This document shows, piece after piece, positions 60,922-64,000 of a stretch of 64,000 nucleotides of DNA. The stretch comes from Pseudomonas sichuanensis (GTDB lineage Bacteria; Pseudomonadota; Gammaproteobacteria; Pseudomonadales; Pseudomonadaceae). Under the pieces are notes generated by a model that saw only the letters and a program-made list of their open reading frames with translations, had not been told where the DNA came from and did not search any database. Each line of letters starts with the position of its first letter. Position 1 is the first letter of the stretch. The stretch is from positions 1-64,000 of the forward strand of contig NZ_QKVM01000028.1 in the NCBI RefSeq assembly GCF_003231305.1, in the 5' to 3' direction. The position numbers were made by a program, and so were the translations under genes.

Positions 60922-61484
60922 GCGGCGGCCAGCGCCGGGTCGCGGCGCCACTCAAGCCAGCCACGCACGGCGATCAGGGTGAACAGGGCGTACAGTGCGG
61001 CGGTGAGGTAAAGGCCCTTGTACAGGAACAGGCCGACGAAGATCACGTCCAGTACCATCCACAGCGCCCAGCATTGCAGGCGCTTCTGTGCCATCCAGAG
61101 TTGCGCCACCAGGCTGAAGCCAGTGAGCGCCGCATCGAGCCAAGGCTGGGCGGCATCGGTGTAGTGGGCCATGGTCGCACCGAGCACAAGGCTGGCGACA
61201 AGGCCGGCGCCCAGGCCTTTGAGCATTGGCGCCAGGGCCAGGCTCGACACCTGGCGCGCGTCCTCCACGCGGTCCGGACGGGTCCATTGCCACCAGCCGT
61301 AGAGTTGCAGCACCGCATAGACCAGTTGCAGCAGCATGTCCGAGTAGAGCTTCACTTCATAGAAGATCCAGCTGTACAGCACCACCATGACCAGGCCGAT
61401 CGGCCAGCACCAAGGATTCTGCCGGACAGTGAGCCAGACGGCGATGACGCCGAGCGCGGCGGCGAAGAGTTCGAGGCCGGACAT
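60918..61484 (-). CDS. pnuC: PnuC-type nicotinamide riboside transporter
   Basis: A 188-residue inner-membrane protein with seven predicted helices. The PnuC family signature is clear: TVRQNPWCWPIGLVMVVLYSWIFYEVKLYSDMLLQ and YGWWQWTRP, with tryptophans and aromatic residues lining the vitamin path, and the C-terminal QCWALWMVLDVIFVGLFLYKGLYLTAALY. It exports nothing by itself: uptake is by facilitated diffusion driven by the kinase encoded directly downstream with a 4-base overlap. Confidence 0.94.
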   Translation of the reverse strand: MSGLELFAAALGVIAVWLTVRQNPWCWPIGLVMVVLYSWIFYEVKLYSDMLLQLVYAVLQLYGWWQWTRPDRVEDARQVSSLALAPMLKGLGAGLVASLVLGATMAHYTDAAQPWLDAALTGFSLVAQLWMAQKRLQCWALWMVLDVIFVGLFLYKGLYLTAALYALFTLIAVRGWLEWRRDPALAAA

Positions 61485-61614
61485 CGGCGATCCTTCAAAG
61501 CGGGGAAGGGCGCGATGCTACAAGCAAGGGGCGGCAGGCTTCAAGCGATCGCGGGGGTTTTGCTGGTCTAGGAGGATTGGGTGTGCTTTGCGATGTGTTC
61601 GGCGGATGAGATGC

Positions 61615-61666
61615 GGCGCCTGTGAGATCGAGCGCCGCCCGCGCGGCGCTCGATCTCACAGGCGCC
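61615..61666. repeat. Perfect 24-bp palindrome (GAGATCGAGCG REP family)
   Basis: Arms 61615-61638 and 61643-61666 are exact reverse complements around a 4-base loop, built on CCTGTGAGATCGAGCGCCGC. It lies between pnuC and the chemoreceptor gene (divergently spaced, both leftward). A degenerate relative is at 18555-18660. It differs from the GGGAGCGGGCTTG-type REPs elsewhere in the window. Confidence 0.92.
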
Positions 61667-61718
61667 ATCAATCCCACGCCATACCCCTAAGGCCTCAAAC
61701 CGCTGTGAAGGCCTACCC

Positions 61719-63353
61719 CTAAACCCTGAACTGGCGCAGCAACTGCTCCAGATCCTCACTCAACCGCGCCAGGGCAGTCCCTGCATCACTGGACTGACGC
61801 GCGGCTTCGGCAGTCTGCTGGGACAGCCCGGCGGTTTCGGTGACGTTGCGGTTGATCTCTTCCACCACATGGGACTGCTGCAGGGTGGCGCTGGCGATCG
61901 AGGTGTTGAGTGCGCCCAGGTTATTCAGCGCCTGGCTGATGGCATCGAGGCTGGTGCCGGCTTCGCGGGCCTGTTCGACGGTCTGGCGCGAGGCCTCGCT
62001 GCTGGTGTCGATGGCCTTGACGGCGGCCTCGGACTGCCCCTGCAGGTGCTCGATCATGGTTTGTATTTCGGCGGTCGACTGGGCGGTGCGTTGGGCCAGC
62101 AGGCGCACCTCGTCGGCGACCACGGCGAAACCACGGCCCTGCTCGCCGGCACGGGCGGCCTCGATGGCAGCGTTGAGGGCGAGCAGGTTGGTCTGTTCGG
62201 CGATGGCGCGGATCACTTCCAGCACGCCGCCGATCTTCGTGCTGTGGCTGGCCAGTTCGCGGATCACCTGGACCGCCTGCTCGATGGTCGCCGAGAGCCG
62301 GTCGATCTGCTGCAGGCTGCCATGGATCGCCTGCTGGCCATGGCCGACCTGCTGCTGCGCGTCGCGCATCTCATTGGCGGCCTGTTCGGCATGCTTGGCC
62401 ACGTCGTGCACGGCGTAGCTGACTTCGTTGATCGCCGTGGCCACCTGGTCCATCTGCAGCGACTGCTGGGTGCTGCGTGCCTGGGCCGCTCCGGCGTTGT
62501 CGCCGACGTGGCCGGCCGACTCGGCCAAGGCATGGGCGGCGCCTTGCAATTGGCCGATCACGCCCTGCAGCTTGCCGTTGAAACGGTTGAAGTGCTCGCC
62601 CAGATGGGTGATCTCGTCGCGGCCGTGGGTGTCCAGGCGCCGGGTCAGGTCGCTCTCACCACTGGCAATGTTGCCCATGGCCTGCACCGCTTCCTGCAAG
62701 GGCCTGGCGATACTGCGGGCGATCAGCATCACCACCAGCGCCATCAGCAGGGCGATGCCCAGGCCCACCAGCGATGCATCACGCAGCTGGCGGGCGAACT
62801 CGGCCTGCACGTCGTCGATGTAGACGCCCGAGCCGATGACCCAGCCCCACGGTTCGAACAGCTGAATATACGAAGTCTTGGCCACCGGTTCGCTGGCGCC
62901 GGGCTTGGGCCAGCGGTAGTCGACCGGGCCGGCGCCCTGGGCACGGGCCAGCTTGACCATTTCGTTGAACACGGCAAACCCGTCGGGATCGCGGATGGCC
63001 GAGAGGTCCTGGCCATCGAGCTTGGGGTTGGCCGGGTGCATGATCATCTTCGGTTGCAGGTCGTTGATCCAGAAGTAGTCGCTCTGGTCGTAGCGCAACC
63101 CGCGCACCACTTGCAGGGCCTGCTGCTGGGCGGCTTCGCGGCTGAGTGTGCCGGCGGCCTCCAGGCCCTGGAAGTGCGCCAGCACGCCTGCGGCGGTCTG
63201 CACCACATGGCGGGTTTTCTCGGCCTTGGCCTGGTACAGGTCGCCATGGATCTGGCGCAGCATCAGCAACCCCAGCACCAACAGCATGGCCACGGCCACC
63301 AACAGGATCAGCCACAGGCGGCGGCTGATCGACATCGACCTCAGGGTCTTCAT
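61719..63353 (-). CDS. Methyl-accepting chemotaxis protein with sCache_2 sensor (McpP-like)
   Basis: A 544-residue inner-membrane chemoreceptor: transmembrane helix 1 (about 10-30), a periplasmic single Cache domain (about 35-185; RGLRYDQSDYFWINDLQPKMIMHPANPKLDGQDLS, YIQLFEPWGWVIGSGVYIDDV), transmembrane helix 2 (about 190-212), HAMP, and the signalling domain with tip EQTNLLALNAAIEAARAGE. This sensor type binds small carboxylates. Layout, size and the adjacent uppP gene match McpP of P. putida, which responds to acetate, pyruvate, propionate and lactate; the assignment is from memory of that locus. GGAG lies 9 bases before the ATG. Confidence 0.9.
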   Translation of the reverse strand: MKTLRSMSISRRLWLILLVAVAMLLVLGLLMLRQIHGDLYQAKAEKTRHVVQTAAGVLAHFQGLEAAGTLSREAAQQQALQVVRGLRYDQSDYFWINDLQPKMIMHPANPKLDGQDLSAIRDPDGFAVFNEMVKLARAQGAGPVDYRWPKPGASEPVAKTSYIQLFEPWGWVIGSGVYIDDVQAEFARQLRDASLVGLGIALLMALVVMLIARSIARPLQEAVQAMGNIASGESDLTRRLDTHGRDEITHLGEHFNRFNGKLQGVIGQLQGAAHALAESAGHVGDNAGAAQARSTQQSLQMDQVATAINEVSYAVHDVAKHAEQAANEMRDAQQQVGHGQQAIHGSLQQIDRLSATIEQAVQVIRELASHSTKIGGVLEVIRAIAEQTNLLALNAAIEAARAGEQGRGFAVVADEVRLLAQRTAQSTAEIQTMIEHLQGQSEAAVKAIDTSSEASRQTVEQAREAGTSLDAISQALNNLGALNTSIASATLQQSHVVEEINRNVTETAGLSQQTAEAARQSSDAGTALARLSEDLEQLLRQFRV

Positions 63354-63514
63354 GATGCGTTACTCCGGTCTTGTTCTTTTTATCGAAGGCATCCAAGCAT
63401 GCTTTGCCGCCAGGCCCCACACGACCAACGGCTAAGTGCGCAGTGCGCGCGATCCGTGTTGCAGGTAACGCAAGCCTTGAACCAAGGGCTCTGCTAGGAT
63501 TTCGGCCGTGCCAG

Positions 63515-63571
63515 ATGAAACCTTTAGGCCGCTGGGCATTTATGCTGGCGTTGCCACTGCTGTCGCTGTAA
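63515..63571 (+). other. Possible tiny hydrophobic peptide or signal-peptide remnant (18 aa)
   Basis: An ATG-initiated frame encodes MKPLGRWAFMLALPLLSL followed by TAA. It has the basic start and hydrophobic core of a signal peptide, but stops before any mature region, and lies about 80 bases before uppP. No strong ribosome-binding site precedes it. It may be a decayed exported protein, a leader, or chance. Confidence 0.25.
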
Positions 63572-63650
63572 AACAGCCGCGCCGCGTGCGGCAACTACGT
63601 GCAAATCACTACAAGCGGCCCGCCAGGAGCGGTGCTGCATCGGGGGAATG

Positions 63651-64000
63651 ATGGATTTTTGGAGTGCCTTGCAGGCAATCATCTTGGGCGTTGTCGAGGG
63701 CCTGACGGAGTTCTTGCCGATTTCAAGCACCGGGCACCAGATCATCGTCGCCGACCTGATCGGTTTCGGCGGTGAGCGCGCCATGGCGTTCAACATCATC
63801 ATCCAGTTGGGCGCAATCCTCGCAGTGGTCTGGGAATTCCGGCGCAAGATCTTCGACGTGGTGCTGGGCCTGCCCACCCAGGCACCGGCGCGGCGCTTCA
63901 CCGCCAATCTGCTGATCGCCTTCATGCCGGCGGTGGTGCTGGGGGTGCTGTTCGCCGACTTGATCCACAAGTACCTGTTCAACCCCATCACCGTGGCTGC
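63651..64000 (+). CDS. uppP: Undecaprenyl-diphosphate phosphatase, 5' part (cut by the window edge)
   Basis: The first 116 residues of UppP (BacA), an inner-membrane enzyme that dephosphorylates undecaprenyl diphosphate to recycle the lipid carrier of peptidoglycan and other polysaccharides; overexpression gives bacitracin resistance. The active-site region VEGLTEFLPISSTGHQI is complete, and the next helices are present (AMAFNIIIQLGAILAVVW). I chose the ATG at 63651 (MDFWSALQAI) with GGGGGA just upstream; an ATG directly before it at 63648 is too close to that site. The gene continues beyond base 64000. Confidence 0.95.
   Translation, partial: MDFWSALQAIILGVVEGLTEFLPISSTGHQIIVADLIGFGGERAMAFNIIIQLGAILAVVWEFRRKIFDVVLGLPTQAPARRFTANLLIAFMPAVVLGVLFADLIHKYLFNPITVA

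Overview
The window is GC-rich, densely coded gammaproteobacterial chromosome that reads as a Pseudomonas of the P. putida group. The evidence is the gene content (a quinohemoprotein amine dehydrogenase or 'pea' locus, the fapABCDEF amyloid operon, cobalamin genes with cbtAB and cobW-cobN-chlID, and an McpP-like receptor beside uppP) together with the many paired REP palindromes between genes. I see no rRNA, tRNA, complete insertion sequence, prophage or CRISPR array. Species is not resolvable by reading alone.

Layout. 0-5.6 kb: a hexanucleotide tandem repeat, a soluble PAS-PAS chemoreceptor-like protein, and a BvgS/BvgA-type phosphorelay pair. 5.6-15.2 kb: two divergent cobalamin transcription units, each behind its own cobalamin riboswitch: cbtB-cbtA-cobE-cobM-DUF1272 leftward and cobW-cobN-chlI-like-VWA rightward. 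Together they take up cobalt, insert it into the corrin ring and supply corrin ring methylation. 15.3-18.5 kb: a small unknown protein, a VpsR-like sigma-54 activator and an iron-type alcohol dehydrogenase. 18.7-34.1 kb: amine catabolism. An AcoR-type sigma-54 activator is in one operon with the three cofactor-maturation genes (ABC exporter, subtilisin-like leader protease, FAD tryptophan hydroxylase). Next come a porin and an aldehyde dehydrogenase behind a near-consensus sigma-54 promoter, the structural operon peaA-peaB-qhpC-peaD, and an acyl-CoA synthetase. The set can take an amine to aldehyde, acid and acyl-CoA. 34.2-41.4 kb: mobA, an RND efflux pump without its own outer-membrane channel, and a divergent RstA/RstB-like two-component system. 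41.5-49.9 kb: a membrane diguanylate cyclase beside wecB-nfrB-nfrA-DUF4434, which matches the c-di-GMP-controlled N4-glycan-receptor (ManNAc-type) exopolysaccharide machinery described in E. coli. 50.2-54.6 kb: a PACE efflux protein, then ilvA behind an unlisted isoleucine-rich leader peptide with attenuator and Shine-Dalgarno-sequestering hairpin, then an LTA-synthase-like membrane sulfatase-fold enzyme. 54.7-60.1 kb: the fap functional amyloid operon. 60.4-64 kb: NadR-like kinase with PnuC, an McpP-like chemoreceptor and the 5' part of uppP.

Themes. Two surface-matrix systems (Nfr-type polysaccharide and Fap amyloid) lie within 20 kb, with a diguanylate cyclase and a VpsR-like regulator also present. 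Sigma-54 control recurs: two enhancer-binding proteins, one near-consensus promoter and two weaker candidates. The most interesting items are the ilvA leader, the Nfr locus with its neighbouring cyclase, the octapeptide and Ser-rich repeats in the FapC linker, and the IS-tip-like sequences inside two REP pairs that bracket the cyclase gene. All functional calls are from reading the sequence and family knowledge; no searches were run.
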